From NCBI RefSeq assembly GCF_003837805.1, contig NZ_RQIT01000002.1, forward strand, positions 62,001-126,000: DNA of 64,000 nt, written 5' to 3'. Source of the stretch: Bradyrhizobium sp. RP6. Lineage in GTDB: Bacteria; Pseudomonadota; Alphaproteobacteria; Rhizobiales; Xanthobacteraceae. Numbering within the stretch: position 1 is the first letter of the stretch; the number at the start of each line of letters is the position of its first letter. Under the pieces are notes generated by a model that was given only the letters and a program-made list of their open reading frames with translations, ran no database searches and was not told the origin of the DNA. This document shows positions 1 through 8,885 of the stretch, piece after piece. The position numbers and the translations under genes are program-made.

Positions 1-377
1 AGCGGCAAAGGAGCGGCTCTATCATCACACTGGCCTCGCAGCTCGCGATGGCCGGCGGCAAGGGCAACAGCGCCTATATCGCCGCAAAGGGCGCGATCGT
101 CAGCCTGACTCGGACGATGGCCGTTGATTTCGCCACCGACGGCATCCGCGTCAATGCGATTGCGCCGGGTGCGATCGATACGCCGATGCTTCGCCGCAGC
201 TTTGCCCGTCACGCCAATTCGGACGAGGTGCGTGAGGCCTCGCGCAACCGTCACGCCATGAAGCGGTTCGGCAAGGCCGAGGAGATCGCGCAGACCGCGT
301 TGCATCTCGCCAGCGATGCGTCTTCGTTCACGACCGGCACCGTGGTGGTGGTCGACGGAGGTTGGCTCGCGGCATGA
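1..377 (+). CDS. SDR family oxidoreductase, 3' part (starts before the window)
   Basis: This is the C-terminal part of a short-chain dehydrogenase/reductase; the open frame enters from the left edge (first full codon at base 3), so the Rossmann nucleotide-binding half is missing. Visible are the SGSIITLASQLA strand with the catalytic-region Ser, the YIAAK (YxxxK) active-site pair, the GIRVNAIAPGAIDTPM stretch typical after the active site, and a C-terminus TTGTVVVVDGGWLAA typical of the family. It would be a cytoplasmic NAD(P)-dependent dehydrogenase; the substrate cannot be told. Its stop codon overlaps the start of the downstream flavoprotein gene (ATGA), so the two are translationally coupled and probably work on the same compound. 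Confidence 0.93.
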   Translation, partial: RQRSGSIITLASQLAMAGGKGNSAYIAAKGAIVSLTRTMAVDFATDGIRVNAIAPGAIDTPMLRRSFARHANSDEVREASRNRHAMKRFGKAEEIAQTALHLASDASSFTTGTVVVVDGGWLAA

Positions 378-1810
378 GTGAGGCGCTGACAGAGCTCGAG
401 GCCGCTATTCGCGCTGATCTCGCGATGATCGCTCATCCCGGCGCCGCGTGGCTCGAACCGAAGACAGGGCCCGATGGCAAGCCGGCGCTGGACGTGCTCA
501 TCGTCGGCGCCGGCCAGTCCGGCATCGCTATCGGCTTCGGCCTGATGCGCTCACGCGTCAGCAACATCCTGCTCGTGGACAAGGCCGAGGAGGGGATGGA
601 AGGGCCTTGGCTCACCTATGCCCGGATGCCGACGCTGCGCAGCCCGAAGGACTACACCGGTCCCGATCTCGACATCCCGAGCCTTACCTACCAGTCCTGG
701 CATGAAGCCCGGTTCGGGAAGGAGAGCTGGCAGACGCTCGATCTGATTCCGCGCGCGCACTGGGCCGAGTACCTGCTCTGGCTACGGCGCACGATCGGCT
801 TGCCCGTGCGCAACGCTTGCGAGCTTCTGGAGATCGCGCCATCGGCAGATGGTCTGCTCGCCGCACGCGTGAAACAGGCCGAGACCATCGAGACTCTCTA
901 TGCGCGCAAGATCGTGCTGGCGACGGGGCAGGAGGGCATGGGCGGCTGGATGATTCCGGAAGCGCTTCGCCATCTGCCGGCGAGCTCGGTTGCAACCGTC
1001 GCCGACGATATCGATTTCGAAAGTTTGCGCGGCAAGCGCGTGGCCGTGATCGGTGCCGGCGCATCCGCCTTCGACAATGCGGCAACCGCGCTGGAGGCAG
1101 GAGCCGCTGAGGTGCACCTGCTGTGCCGCCGCGCGCAGATCCAGGTGATCCAGCCCTACCGCTGGCTGACCTTCCGCGGCTTCCTGCGTCATCTCAGCGA
1201 TCTCGACGATGCCTGGCGCTGGCGCTTCATGCGCAAGGTCCTCGAGATGCGCGAGGGATTTCCGCAAGCCACCTACGACCGCTGCGCGCGTCACGCCAAT
1301 TTCACGCTCTACGAGGACGCGCCGGTCGAAGCCGCGCGCAAGACCGATCGCGGGATCGAATTGCAGACGCCGCGCGGCGACATTACCGCCGGTTTTGTCA
1401 TCTGCGGCACCGGCATCGACATGGACTTTGCCGGCCGCGGCGAGCTCGCCGGATTCGCCGGCAACATCGCGACCTGGGCCGATCGTTACGAGCCCCCCGA
1501 GAGCGAACGAAGCGAGCGGCTCGGCCGCTTTCCCTATCTCGCCGATGACTACGCTTTCATCGAGCGCGTGCCGGGCAAGACACCGTGGATCTCCGAAATC
1601 CACCTCTTCGCCATCGCCTCGACCATGAGTTTCGGTCCATCGGGATCGTCGATCAATGCGATGACCACGGCCGTGCCGAAGCTGGTCCACGGCCTGACAC
1701 GCGGCCTGTTCCGCGCCGATGTCGACCGGCACTGGGCCTCGCTCAGCGCCTATGATGTGCCGCAGGCGGTGGTCACCCGGCCCGCGCGAACAATGGAGGC
1801 GGAGCGATGA
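374..1810 (+). CDS. FAD/NAD(P)-dependent oxidoreductase, flavin-containing monooxygenase-like
   Basis: This 478-residue flavoprotein has two dinucleotide-binding motifs: VLIVGAGQSG near residue 42, followed by an acidic residue at the end of the next strand (LLVDKAEE), and VAVIGAGASAFDNAA near residue 225. The spacing fits class B flavoprotein monooxygenases and related NAD(P)/FAD oxidoreductases, which bind FAD first and NADPH second. I took the ATG at 374, which overlaps the SDR stop, rather than a TTG four codons upstream. There is no signal peptide, so it is cytoplasmic. It lies between an SDR and a peptide-type ABC operon, so a role in oxidising an imported compound is plausible but unproven. 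Confidence 0.85.
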   Translation: MSEALTELEAAIRADLAMIAHPGAAWLEPKTGPDGKPALDVLIVGAGQSGIAIGFGLMRSRVSNILLVDKAEEGMEGPWLTYARMPTLRSPKDYTGPDLDIPSLTYQSWHEARFGKESWQTLDLIPRAHWAEYLLWLRRTIGLPVRNACELLEIAPSADGLLAARVKQAETIETLYARKIVLATGQEGMGGWMIPEALRHLPASSVATVADDIDFESLRGKRVAVIGAGASAFDNAATALEAGAAEVHLLCRRAQIQVIQPYRWLTFRGFLRHLSDLDDAWRWRFMRKVLEMREGFPQATYDRCARHANFTLYEDAPVEAARKTDRGIELQTPRGDITAGFVICGTGIDMDFAGRGELAGFAGNIATWADRYEPPESERSERLGRFPYLADDYAFIERVPGKTPWISEIHLFAIASTMSFGPSGSSINAMTTAVPKLVHGLTRGLFRADVDRHWASLSAYDVPQAVVTRPARTMEAER

Positions 1811-1859
1811 TCATCCATGCGCCGCCGCGACGAAGCATCCCCAGAAATGCCCAGGAGAC

Positions 1860-1875
1860 TGGCGCGCAACTTGCT
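1860..1875 (+). promoter_or_regulatory. Candidate sigma54 (-24/-12) promoter
   Basis: TGGCGCGCAACTTGCT has the -24 GG and -12 GC separated by exactly 10 bases and agrees with the TGGCACG-N4-TTGCW consensus at all but one conserved position (G instead of A). It ends 53 bases before the ATG of the solute-binding protein gene, leaving room for a leader of about 40 bases with an AGGGA ribosome site. A match to the same consensus stands before the second peptide ABC operon. No enhancer-binding activator gene is in the window. Confidence 0.45.
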
Positions 1876-1928
1876 TCATTCTGAACCTGCCTTGCTGGCG
1901 TTCTCGTTCGAAATTCAGGGAAAAACCA

Positions 1929-3548
1929 ATGCGTTTTGTGTCTTTCAGGTCGGCGACTTCAGTCCTCGCTACCACTGCGATGTTGCTTATCGCCGCTGCG
2001 CCGTCGCAAGCACAAACCCGGGCGGAGACGTTGCGCTACGTCACCGGCTCGGCGGTCAACACGCTCGATCCCAACATCCCGGGCTCGACGCGCGAATCCT
2101 TCGCGCTGAGCATGAGCACCTATGACCGGCTGGTGGCATTCGGCCGCAAGCAGCTCAATGGCAAATGGGTATTCGATCTCGACACGATCACCGGCGAGCT
2201 CGCTGAATCCTACGACGTCAGCCCCGACGGCCTGAAGCTCACCTTCCGCCTGCGCAAGGACGCGAAATTCCAGGACGGCTCGCCGGTCACGGCCGAGGAC
2301 GTGAAATGGTCGCTCGATCGCTGCGTCACCGCGCCGATCCTCGGCAAGGCGCAGCTGCTGACGGGCTCGCTGACCTCGGCCGACCAGTTCAAGGTGATCG
2401 ATCCGCTGACGATCGAGGTGACGCTCCCCAAGCCCGACAAGCTCGCGCTGCCGAATCTGGCCACCGTCTATCCCATGATCATCAACTCGAAGGTCGCCAA
2501 GGCGCATGCGACGCCGGATGATCCCTGGGCCACCGCATGGCTGAAGGAGCACACCGCCGGCAGCGGCGCCTATGTGGTCGAGACCTTCAAGCCGGGCGAG
2601 CAGGTGATCCTCAAGCGGGACGAGAGCTGGAATCGCGGCTCGGCCAACAAGCCCGCGTTCTTCAAGCGCGTGATCGTGCAGTCGGTGCCGGAGCCGGCGA
2701 CGCGCGCCAATCTGGTCGAGCGCGGCGATGCCGATCTCGTCGTCGATCTGCAGGCCAGCGATGTGCAGTCGCTGGAGGCCAAGGGCAAGCTCAAGGTGGT
2801 CTCGACTCCGCAATACAATGCGATCACCTACGTCTCGATGAACAACCAGATGCCGCCCTTCGACAATGTCAATGTGCGCCGCGCCATCGCTTATGCGCTG
2901 CCCTATGACGACATGTTCAAGGCCGCCCTGTTCGGCCGCGGCGCGCCGCTGTTCGGCGCGACCTGGCCGGACGGCAAGCCGCTGACCGGCATTTATCCGT
3001 TCCAGCAGCCGGTGAAGATGGATCTCGACAAGGCCAGGGAATATCTGAAGGCCGCAGGCCTTCCGGAAGGCTTCTCGACCACGTTCAGCTTCAATGTCGG
3101 CCAGTCCTCGACTGCGGAGCCAATGGCCGCCCTCGTCAAGGAGTCGCTTGCCAAGATCGGCATCAAGGTCGACATCCAGAAGCTGCCGGACGCACAGATG
3201 TCGACGCAGATCAACGAGAAGAAACTGGCGTTCTTCACCGAAGGTATCGTCGCCTGGCTGCCGTCGACCGATTACTTCTACCGCAACTTCTACACCGGCA
3301 ATCAGCGCTGGAATTACAGCTCGATCAACAACCCGGACCTTGCTACGATCGCGCAGGAAGCCCGCTTCGAGCCGGATAAGGCCAAGTATGAGGCGGCAGG
3401 CCGCAAGCTCAACGCGATGCACTTCGATCTGATGCCGCAGATCATGCTGTGGCAGCCGAACCAGGACGCCGTCATGGCGCCGTCGATCGAAGGCTACACC
3501 TACGAGTTCCATCGCCAGGTGGATTATCGCGATGTCAGCCGCAAGTGA
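1929..3548 (+). CDS. ABC transporter substrate-binding protein, peptide family (SBP family 5)
   Basis: This 539-residue periplasmic binding protein has a Sec signal peptide of about 31 residues (hydrophobic run LATTAMLLIAAAPSQAQ). The mature part has the family 5 hallmarks: YVTGSAVNTLDPNIPG at the start, YDVSPDGLKLTFRLRKDAKFQDGSPVTAEDVKWSLDR, and NVNVRRAIAYALPYDDM in the second half. Family 5 proteins bind dipeptides, oligopeptides, nickel chelates, opines or glutathione; the ligand cannot be read from the sequence. I chose the ATG at 1929 because it has the signal peptide right behind it and AGGGA upstream; the reading frame is open further 5' but that extension looks non-coding. It starts a five-component ABC set (SBP, two permeases, one fused ATPase). 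Confidence 0.93.
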   Translation: MRFVSFRSATSVLATTAMLLIAAAPSQAQTRAETLRYVTGSAVNTLDPNIPGSTRESFALSMSTYDRLVAFGRKQLNGKWVFDLDTITGELAESYDVSPDGLKLTFRLRKDAKFQDGSPVTAEDVKWSLDRCVTAPILGKAQLLTGSLTSADQFKVIDPLTIEVTLPKPDKLALPNLATVYPMIINSKVAKAHATPDDPWATAWLKEHTAGSGAYVVETFKPGEQVILKRDESWNRGSANKPAFFKRVIVQSVPEPATRANLVERGDADLVVDLQASDVQSLEAKGKLKVVSTPQYNAITYVSMNNQMPPFDNVNVRRAIAYALPYDDMFKAALFGRGAPLFGATWPDGKPLTGIYPFQQPVKMDLDKAREYLKAAGLPEGFSTTFSFNVGQSSTAEPMAALVKESLAKIGIKVDIQKLPDAQMSTQINEKKLAFFTEGIVAWLPSTDYFYRNFYTGNQRWNYSSINNPDLATIAQEARFEPDKAKYEAAGRKLNAMHFDLMPQIMLWQPNQDAVMAPSIEGYTYEFHRQVDYRDVSRK

Positions 3549-3576
3549 CATCGGCAACCAACAGGGACGCTGAGCG

Positions 3577-4611
3577 GTGATGACCGGTCTTGGTGCAACA
3601 ATGGTGCGGGCGGGCAGGCGACTTCTGTCGTCGCTGCCGGCGCTGTTCGGCGTGCTGGTCTTCACCTTTCTCTTGATGCGTGTCCTGCCCGGCGACCCCG
3701 CCGTGTTCTTCGCTTCGGGGCCCAATGCCGGCAAGGAGGAGATCGAGCAGATCCGCAAGCAGATGGGGCTCAACAAGTCGGTGCCGGAGCAGCTCGTGTT
3801 CTATCTCTCCGATATCGGCCACGGCAATCTCGGCCGGTCCATGATGACGGGACAGCCGGTGCTCAAGGATCTGCGCGAGCGGCTGCCGGCCTCGCTGGAG
3901 CTGACCTTCGCCGCACTCTTGCTCGCGCTGATCGCGGCGGTGCCGCTCGGCGTGGTCGCTGCCTTGCGCCCTGGATCGATCGTCGATCACGGCGTGCGGC
4001 TGTTCTGCGCGCTCGGTGTCTGCGTGCCGACCTTCGTGTCGGGCCTGCTCTTGATCTACGTCTTCTACTATCTGCTCGGGCTGGCGCCTGATCCGACCGG
4101 GCGGATCGACGTCTTCACCTCATTGCCGCCGCAGCACACCGGTTTCCTGCTGATCGATTTTCTTCTCGCCGGCGATTTCGAGGGCTGGTGGACGGCCTGC
4201 AAGCAATTGATCCTGCCGGCGGTGAGCATGGCCCTGTTCGTGATCGCGCCTCTGGCGCGGATCACGCGCGCGTCGATGCTGGTCTCGCTGGGGAGCGATT
4301 TCGTGCGCACGGCGCGCTCGGTCGGATTGTCCTGGCGCAAGGTGGTCGTGACCTACGCGCTGCGCAATGCGATCCTTCCCGTCATCACCATCGCCGGCAT
4401 CGTGTTCTCGACCATGCTGGGCGCGAACGTGCTGGTGGAGAAGGTGTTCTCCTGGCCCGGCGTCGCCTCCTATGCGCTCGATGCGCTGCTGTCCTCCGAC
4501 TATGCGCCGGTGCAGGGCTTCGTGCTGCTGATGGCCAGCCTGTTCGTGCTGGTCAATCTCGTGGTCGATATCTGCTACGGCATCGCCGATCCCAGGGTGT
4601 CGATCGAATGA
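3577..4611 (+). CDS. ABC transporter permease, DppB/OppB type
   Basis: Inner-membrane subunit of 344 residues. It has the family start (an N-terminal membrane helix, then RVLPGDPAVFFASGPNAG) and six predicted membrane segments. Near the C-terminus it has the EAA-type loop that contacts the ATPase (RTARSVGLSWRKVVVTYALRNAILPVITIAG). It pairs with the DppC-type permease whose start overlaps its stop (ATGA). The start may be the GTG at 3577 or the ATG directly after it at 3580; the difference is one residue. Confidence 0.93.
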   Translation: MMTGLGATMVRAGRRLLSSLPALFGVLVFTFLLMRVLPGDPAVFFASGPNAGKEEIEQIRKQMGLNKSVPEQLVFYLSDIGHGNLGRSMMTGQPVLKDLRERLPASLELTFAALLLALIAAVPLGVVAALRPGSIVDHGVRLFCALGVCVPTFVSGLLLIYVFYYLLGLAPDPTGRIDVFTSLPPQHTGFLLIDFLLAGDFEGWWTACKQLILPAVSMALFVIAPLARITRASMLVSLGSDFVRTARSVGLSWRKVVVTYALRNAILPVITIAGIVFSTMLGANVLVEKVFSWPGVASYALDALLSSDYAPVQGFVLLMASLFVLVNLVVDICYGIADPRVSIE

Positions 4612-5456
4612 CCAGTGCAACCCTCCGCCATTCGGTTTGGATCCTGCGCGGCAATCCGCTCACCGCGGTTGCCGCCACCGGTGTCCTCGTCTTCGTCCTG
4701 GTCGCGATTTTCGGACCGTGGATCGTGCCTTACGATCCCGTAGCCTCGAACGTCTCGAAGGCGTTGCAGCCGCCGAGCGCGACGCACATTGCCGGTACCG
4801 ACCAGCTCGGGCGCGACGTGTTCAGCCGTCTCATCATCGCCACGCGGCTCGACCTCGCCATCGCAGTCTCCGCGGTCGGGATCTCCTTCGTGATCGGGGC
4901 CGTCGTCGGCGCGTTCTGCGGCTATGCCGGCGGCCGTCTCGATCGCGCCGTCGGCCGTTTCGTCGACGTGATGATGGCGTTCCCGCTGTTCGTGCTGGCG
5001 ATGGCGATGGTGGCTGCGCTCGGCAACCGGATCGAGAACATCGTGATCGCGACCGCGATCATCAATCTTCCCTTCTACATCCGCTTCGCGCGGGCCGAGG
5101 TCAATGTCAGGCGCAATGTCGGCTGGGTCGAGGCGGCCCGCGCCTGCGGCGAGAGCCATTTTTCCGTGGTGCTGCGCTTCCTGCTGCCGAACATCCTTCC
5201 GGCGATGGCGGTGCAGATCTCGCTCAATCTCGGCTGGGCGATTCTGAACGCGGCCGGCCTGTCCTTCATCGGCCTCGGCGTCAAGCCGCCGACGCCGGAA
5301 TGGGGCATCATGGTCGCCGAAGGTGCGCGCTTCATCTCGACCGGACGGTGGTGGCTGGTGGCCTTTCCGGGCCTCGCGCTGATGATGGCGGTGCTGTGCT
5401 TCAACCTTCTCGGCGACGGGATGCGGGACATTCTCGATCCCCGGATGCGCACATGA
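4608..5456 (+). CDS. ABC transporter permease, DppC/OppC type
   Basis: Inner-membrane permease of 282 residues. The N-terminal cytoplasmic leader and first helix are followed by the family motif HIAGTDQLGRDVFSRLIIATRLDL, the EAA loop EAARACGESHFSVVLRFLLPNILPAM, and the C-terminal LNLLGDGMRDILDPRMR typical of DppC. The start codon overlaps the stop of the DppB-type gene, and its own stop overlaps the start of the ATPase gene, so the three are translated together. It supplies the second half of the transmembrane channel. Confidence 0.93.
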   Translation: MTSATLRHSVWILRGNPLTAVAATGVLVFVLVAIFGPWIVPYDPVASNVSKALQPPSATHIAGTDQLGRDVFSRLIIATRLDLAIAVSAVGISFVIGAVVGAFCGYAGGRLDRAVGRFVDVMMAFPLFVLAMAMVAALGNRIENIVIATAIINLPFYIRFARAEVNVRRNVGWVEAARACGESHFSVVLRFLLPNILPAMAVQISLNLGWAILNAAGLSFIGLGVKPPTPEWGIMVAEGARFISTGRWWLVAFPGLALMMAVLCFNLLGDGMRDILDPRMRT

Positions 5457-7123
5457 GCGAGGACCTGCTCAGGATCGACAACCTCCACGTGGCGTTCTCG
5501 ACGCGGCGCGGAATGGTCGAGGCCGTGCGCGGCGTGACGCTGACGGTCAAGGCCGGCGAGATGCTCGGTCTCGTTGGCGAGAGCGGCTCGGGCAAGTCGG
5601 TCACCGGCTTTGCGACGACACGGCTGCTCGATGCCGCCGGGCGCGTCACCGGCGGCAGGATCCTGTTTCGCGGGCAGGACGTGACCAAGCTCAGGGGCGA
5701 TGACCTCCGTCAGCTCCAGGGCGCCGCGATGTCGATGATCTTCCAGAACCCGCGGGCGGCGCTCAATCCGATCCGCGCAATCGGATTGCAGATTGCGGAC
5801 GCGATCCTCACGCACAAGCGCATCTCGAAGGAGGCCGCGCGCGCCGAGGCGCTGGACTTGCTGCGCGCCGTCCAGATCCGCGATCCCGAGGCGCGGATGA
5901 ACGCCTATCCGCACGAGCTCTCCGGGGGCATGTGCCAGCGCGTGATGATCGCGATTGCGATCTCCTGCAATCCCGCGCTGCTGATCGCCGACGAGCCGAC
6001 GACCGGGCTCGACGTCACCACGCAGAAAGTGGTGATGGATCTGCTGGCGGACATTGCCGCCGCGCGAGGCATGGCGACGATCCTGATCACGCATGACCTC
6101 GGTCTCGCGGCGCGCTATTGCCGCCGCATCGCCGTGATGGAGCGCGGACGCATCGTCGAGGAGGCGAGCCCCGGCGCACTCTTCAGTGCGCCGCAGCACG
6201 CCTATACGAGGCGCCTGGTCGCGGCGTCGCCGACGGCGACGTCACGGATCGAGGACCTCGTGACGGAGGAAGAGAGAGAGCGTTACACCGCCGTGCTCGG
6301 CAAGCCACGGCCGGTGCCCGCACACGGCACGCCGCCGCTCCTGGAAGTGCGGAAGCTCGCAAAGCGCTTCGACCAGGGCTCTGCCGCGGTCGCCGACTTC
6401 TCGATGACGATGTCCGGCGGCGAGAGCGTCGGTCTGGTCGGCGAATCCGGATCGGGGAAAAGCACGACCTCGCGGATGATCTGTCGCCTGATCGACCCGA
6501 GCGAAGGGGACATCGTGTTCGACGGGCAGTCGATCGGGCACGTGGCGTCGCGTGATTTTCACCGCTCGCCATTGCGCAAAGACATCCAGATGGTGTTCCA
6601 GGATCCGAACGAGAGCCTCAACCCGCGCTTTACCGCGTTCGATTGTATTGCGCATCCCTTGACGCGGCTCGACGGCATGCGTGCGGGTGAGGCGCTGCGC
6701 AAGCGGGTGGAAGAATGCGCGGAACGGGTTGGACTTCCGCTGGATCTGTTGCCTCGGTTTCCGCATCAGCTCTCCGGCGGACAGAAGGCGCGCGTCGGCA
6801 TCGCGCGCGCGATCGCCTGCCGGCCGCGGCTCCTGGTGCTGGACGAGCCGACCGCTGCGCTCGACGTTTCGGTTCAGGCGGTGGTGCTGCAACTGCTCGA
6901 CCGTTTGCGACGCGAGAACGACATCGCGCTGCTGTTCGTCAGCCACGATCTCAACGTGGTGCGCATGCTCTGCGACCGCACCATCGTGCTGCGCAATGGC
7001 GGCATCGTCGAGCAGGGCGAAAGCCGGGCACTGTTCGACAATCCGAAGACCGACTATACGCGCAAATTGGTCGAGGCGATCCCGCATATCGAGACTGGAC
7101 CGAAGCTGGCCGCGGCCCTTTGA
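5453..7123 (+). CDS. Fused tandem ABC ATPase (DppD-DppF type) of the first peptide transporter
   Basis: One 556-residue protein carries two complete nucleotide-binding domains that are separate proteins (DppD and DppF) in most peptide transporters. Each half has the Walker A motif GESGSGKS, an ABC signature (LSGGMCQRV in the first half, LSGGQKARVGIARA in the second), and a Walker B ([25 protein letters not shown]) with the following His switch (ITHD; VSHD). It powers the importer formed with the two upstream permeases and overlaps the DppC-type gene by four bases. In the second transporter of this window the same two functions are encoded by separate genes, so the two operons are not a recent tandem duplication. 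Confidence 0.94.
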   Translation: MSEDLLRIDNLHVAFSTRRGMVEAVRGVTLTVKAGEMLGLVGESGSGKSVTGFATTRLLDAAGRVTGGRILFRGQDVTKLRGDDLRQLQGAAMSMIFQNPRAALNPIRAIGLQIADAILTHKRISKEAARAEALDLLRAVQIRDPEARMNAYPHELSGGMCQRVMIAIAISCNPALLIADEPTTGLDVTTQKVVMDLLADIAAARGMATILITHDLGLAARYCRRIAVMERGRIVEEASPGALFSAPQHAYTRRLVAASPTATSRIEDLVTEEERERYTAVLGKPRPVPAHGTPPLLEVRKLAKRFDQGSAAVADFSMTMSGGESVGLVGESGSGKSTTSRMICRLIDPSEGDIVFDGQSIGHVASRDFHRSPLRKDIQMVFQDPNESLNPRFTAFDCIAHPLTRLDGMRAGEALRKRVEECAERVGLPLDLLPRFPHQLSGGQKARVGIARAIACRPRLLVLDEPTAALDVSVQAVVLQLLDRLRRENDIALLFVSHDLNVVRMLCDRTIVLRNGGIVEQGESRALFDNPKTDYTRKLVEAIPHIETGPKLAAAL

Positions 7124-7178
7124 AGCCTGGACCTGCCAAGAAAGGGCGATGAGATCCCGCTGGCGAAGGGGCATTTAG

Positions 7179-7203
7179 TGGCATACCATTTGCTTGCAAA
7201 TGG
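7179..7203 (+). promoter_or_regulatory. Candidate sigma54 promoter overlapping an 8-bp perfect inverted repeat
   Basis: Two signals share this site in the 143-base gap before the second peptide ABC operon. TGGCATACCATTTGCT (7179-7194) matches the -24/-12 consensus with 10 bases between GG and GC. CCATTTGC-TT-GCAAATGG (7186-7203) is a perfect 8+8 inverted repeat with a 2-base centre, the size of a dimeric repressor operator. A repressor bound there would cover the -12 element. The downstream leader would be about 60 bases to the ATG at 7267. Confidence 0.45.
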
Positions 7204-7266
7204 GTTCGGTTTCACTTTGCCCTTGGCCAGACGATGGCCGGCATCACGGCATTACTGGAGGACTTC

Positions 7267-8868
7267 ATGGATCGCAGGACCGTATTGAAGGGACTGGCCG
7301 GCGCGGGCGGTCTGGCGTTGACCGGCCTCTCGGCGCCGGCGATCGCACAAGGCGCATCCGCCCGGACGCTCCGCTTCGTCCCCCAGGCCAATCTCGCCAA
7401 TTTCGACCCGATCTGGGGTACGCAATATGTCGTGCGCAATGCGGCCGCGATGGTCTGGGACACGCTTTACGGCATCGATTCCTCGCTGCAGCCGCAGCGC
7501 CAGATGGTCGAGTCCGAGGAGGTGACCGACGACGGCACGACCTGGACGTTCAAGCTGCGGCCGGGGCTCAAGTTCCATGACGGCGAGCCGGTGCTGAGCA
7601 AGGACGTCGTTGCGAGCCTGACGCGCTGGTCGGCGCGCGATCCGATGGGATTGATGATCAAGGCCCTGCAGCAGGAGTTGACGGCCGTCGACGACCGCAC
7701 CTTCAAATGGGTGCTCAAGCAGCCCTTCCCGAAGATGCTCTACGCGCTGGCCAAGAACAACTCGCCGTGCGGCTTCATCATGCCGGAGCGCATCGCGCAG
7801 ACCGATCCGTTCAAGCAGATCACCGACTATGTCGGCTCTGGGCCGATGAAGTTCGCCAAGGGCGAGTGGGTGCCCGGCGCGAAGGCGGTGTTCGAGAAGT
7901 TCACCGATTACGTGCCGCGGCAGGAAAAGGCATCCTGGCTCGCGGGCGGCAAGCAGATCCTGGTCGATCGCGTCGAATGGATCGTGATGCCGGACCCCGC
8001 CACGGCAGCCGCGGCGTTGCAGAACGGCGAGGTCGACTGGTGGGAGAGCCCGATTGCAGACCTCGTTCCGGTCCTGAAGAAGAACAAGAACATCGGCGTC
8101 GATATCGGCGATCCCCTCGGCAATATCGGCTCGTTCCGCATGAACCATCTCTTTGCGCCGTTCAACGACGTGCGGGCGCGGCGTGCGGTGCTGATGGCGC
8201 TCAGCCAGGAAGACTACATGCGCGCGATCGTCGGCGACGACACGGCACTCTGGAAGCCGTTGCCCGGCTTCTTCACGCCGGATACGCCGCTTTACAGCGA
8301 AGCCGGCGGCGAGATCCTGAAGGGCAAGCGCGATTTCGATGCCGCCAAGAAGCTGCTGGCCGAGAGCGGCTATTCCGGCCAGCCGGTGACGTGCCTCGTG
8401 GCACAGGACCAGCCGATTACCAAGGCGCAGGGCGACGTCACCGCGGACCTGCTGAAGAAGCTCGGCATGAATGTCGACTTCGTCGCCACCGATTGGGGCA
8501 CGGTCGGCTCGCGCCGCGCGCAGAAGACGCCGCCGGGACAGGGTGGCTGGAACATGTTCCACACCTGGCACGCGGGTGCGGACTGCATCAATCCCGCCCC
8601 ATACACCGCCATTCGCGCCAACGGCGACAAGGCCTGGTTCGGCTGGCCGAACAGCCCCGGCACGGAGAAGGAGGTGGCGTCCTGGTTCGAGGCCAAGAAC
8701 CTCGACGAGGAGAAGGCCGCCATCGGCCGCCTCAACAAGGCGGCGCTCGACGACGTCGTCTACGCGCCGACCGGCTTCTTCCTGAGCTACACCGCGTGGC
8801 GCAAGAACGTCTCCGGCATCACCAAGGGACCGCTGCCGTTCTTCTGGGGCGTGTCCAAGTCTGCATGA
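7267..8868 (+). CDS. ABC transporter substrate-binding protein, peptide family, Tat-type signal
   Basis: Periplasmic binding protein of 533 residues, SBP family 5. The N-terminus MDRRTVLKGLAGAGGLALTG has a twin-arginine motif, so export by the Tat system is likely, unlike the Sec-type signal of the first peptide-binding protein. Family features are RFVPQANLANFDPIWGTQYVVRN, the segment DDGTTWTFKLRPGLKFHDGEPV, and FNDVRARRAVLMALSQEDYM. The ATG at 7267 is chosen over an ATG 11 codons upstream because it places the twin-arginine motif at residues 3-4 and follows GGAGG. It heads the second five-gene peptide/opine-type importer; the ligand is unknown. Confidence 0.93.
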   Translation: MDRRTVLKGLAGAGGLALTGLSAPAIAQGASARTLRFVPQANLANFDPIWGTQYVVRNAAAMVWDTLYGIDSSLQPQRQMVESEEVTDDGTTWTFKLRPGLKFHDGEPVLSKDVVASLTRWSARDPMGLMIKALQQELTAVDDRTFKWVLKQPFPKMLYALAKNNSPCGFIMPERIAQTDPFKQITDYVGSGPMKFAKGEWVPGAKAVFEKFTDYVPRQEKASWLAGGKQILVDRVEWIVMPDPATAAAALQNGEVDWWESPIADLVPVLKKNKNIGVDIGDPLGNIGSFRMNHLFAPFNDVRARRAVLMALSQEDYMRAIVGDDTALWKPLPGFFTPDTPLYSEAGGEILKGKRDFDAAKKLLAESGYSGQPVTCLVAQDQPITKAQGDVTADLLKKLGMNVDFVATDWGTVGSRRAQKTPPGQGGWNMFHTWHAGADCINPAPYTAIRANGDKAWFGWPNSPGTEKEVASWFEAKNLDEEKAAIGRLNKAALDDVVYAPTGFFLSYTAWRKNVSGITKGPLPFFWGVSKSA

Positions 8869-8885
8869 TCGTGCGCTGAGGCCAG

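Noticed and set aside
1959..3776. 605-codon open frame on the minus strand opposite the first peptide-binding protein
   Set aside because: Shadow frame of a gene with obvious family motifs; no ribosome site and no domain.
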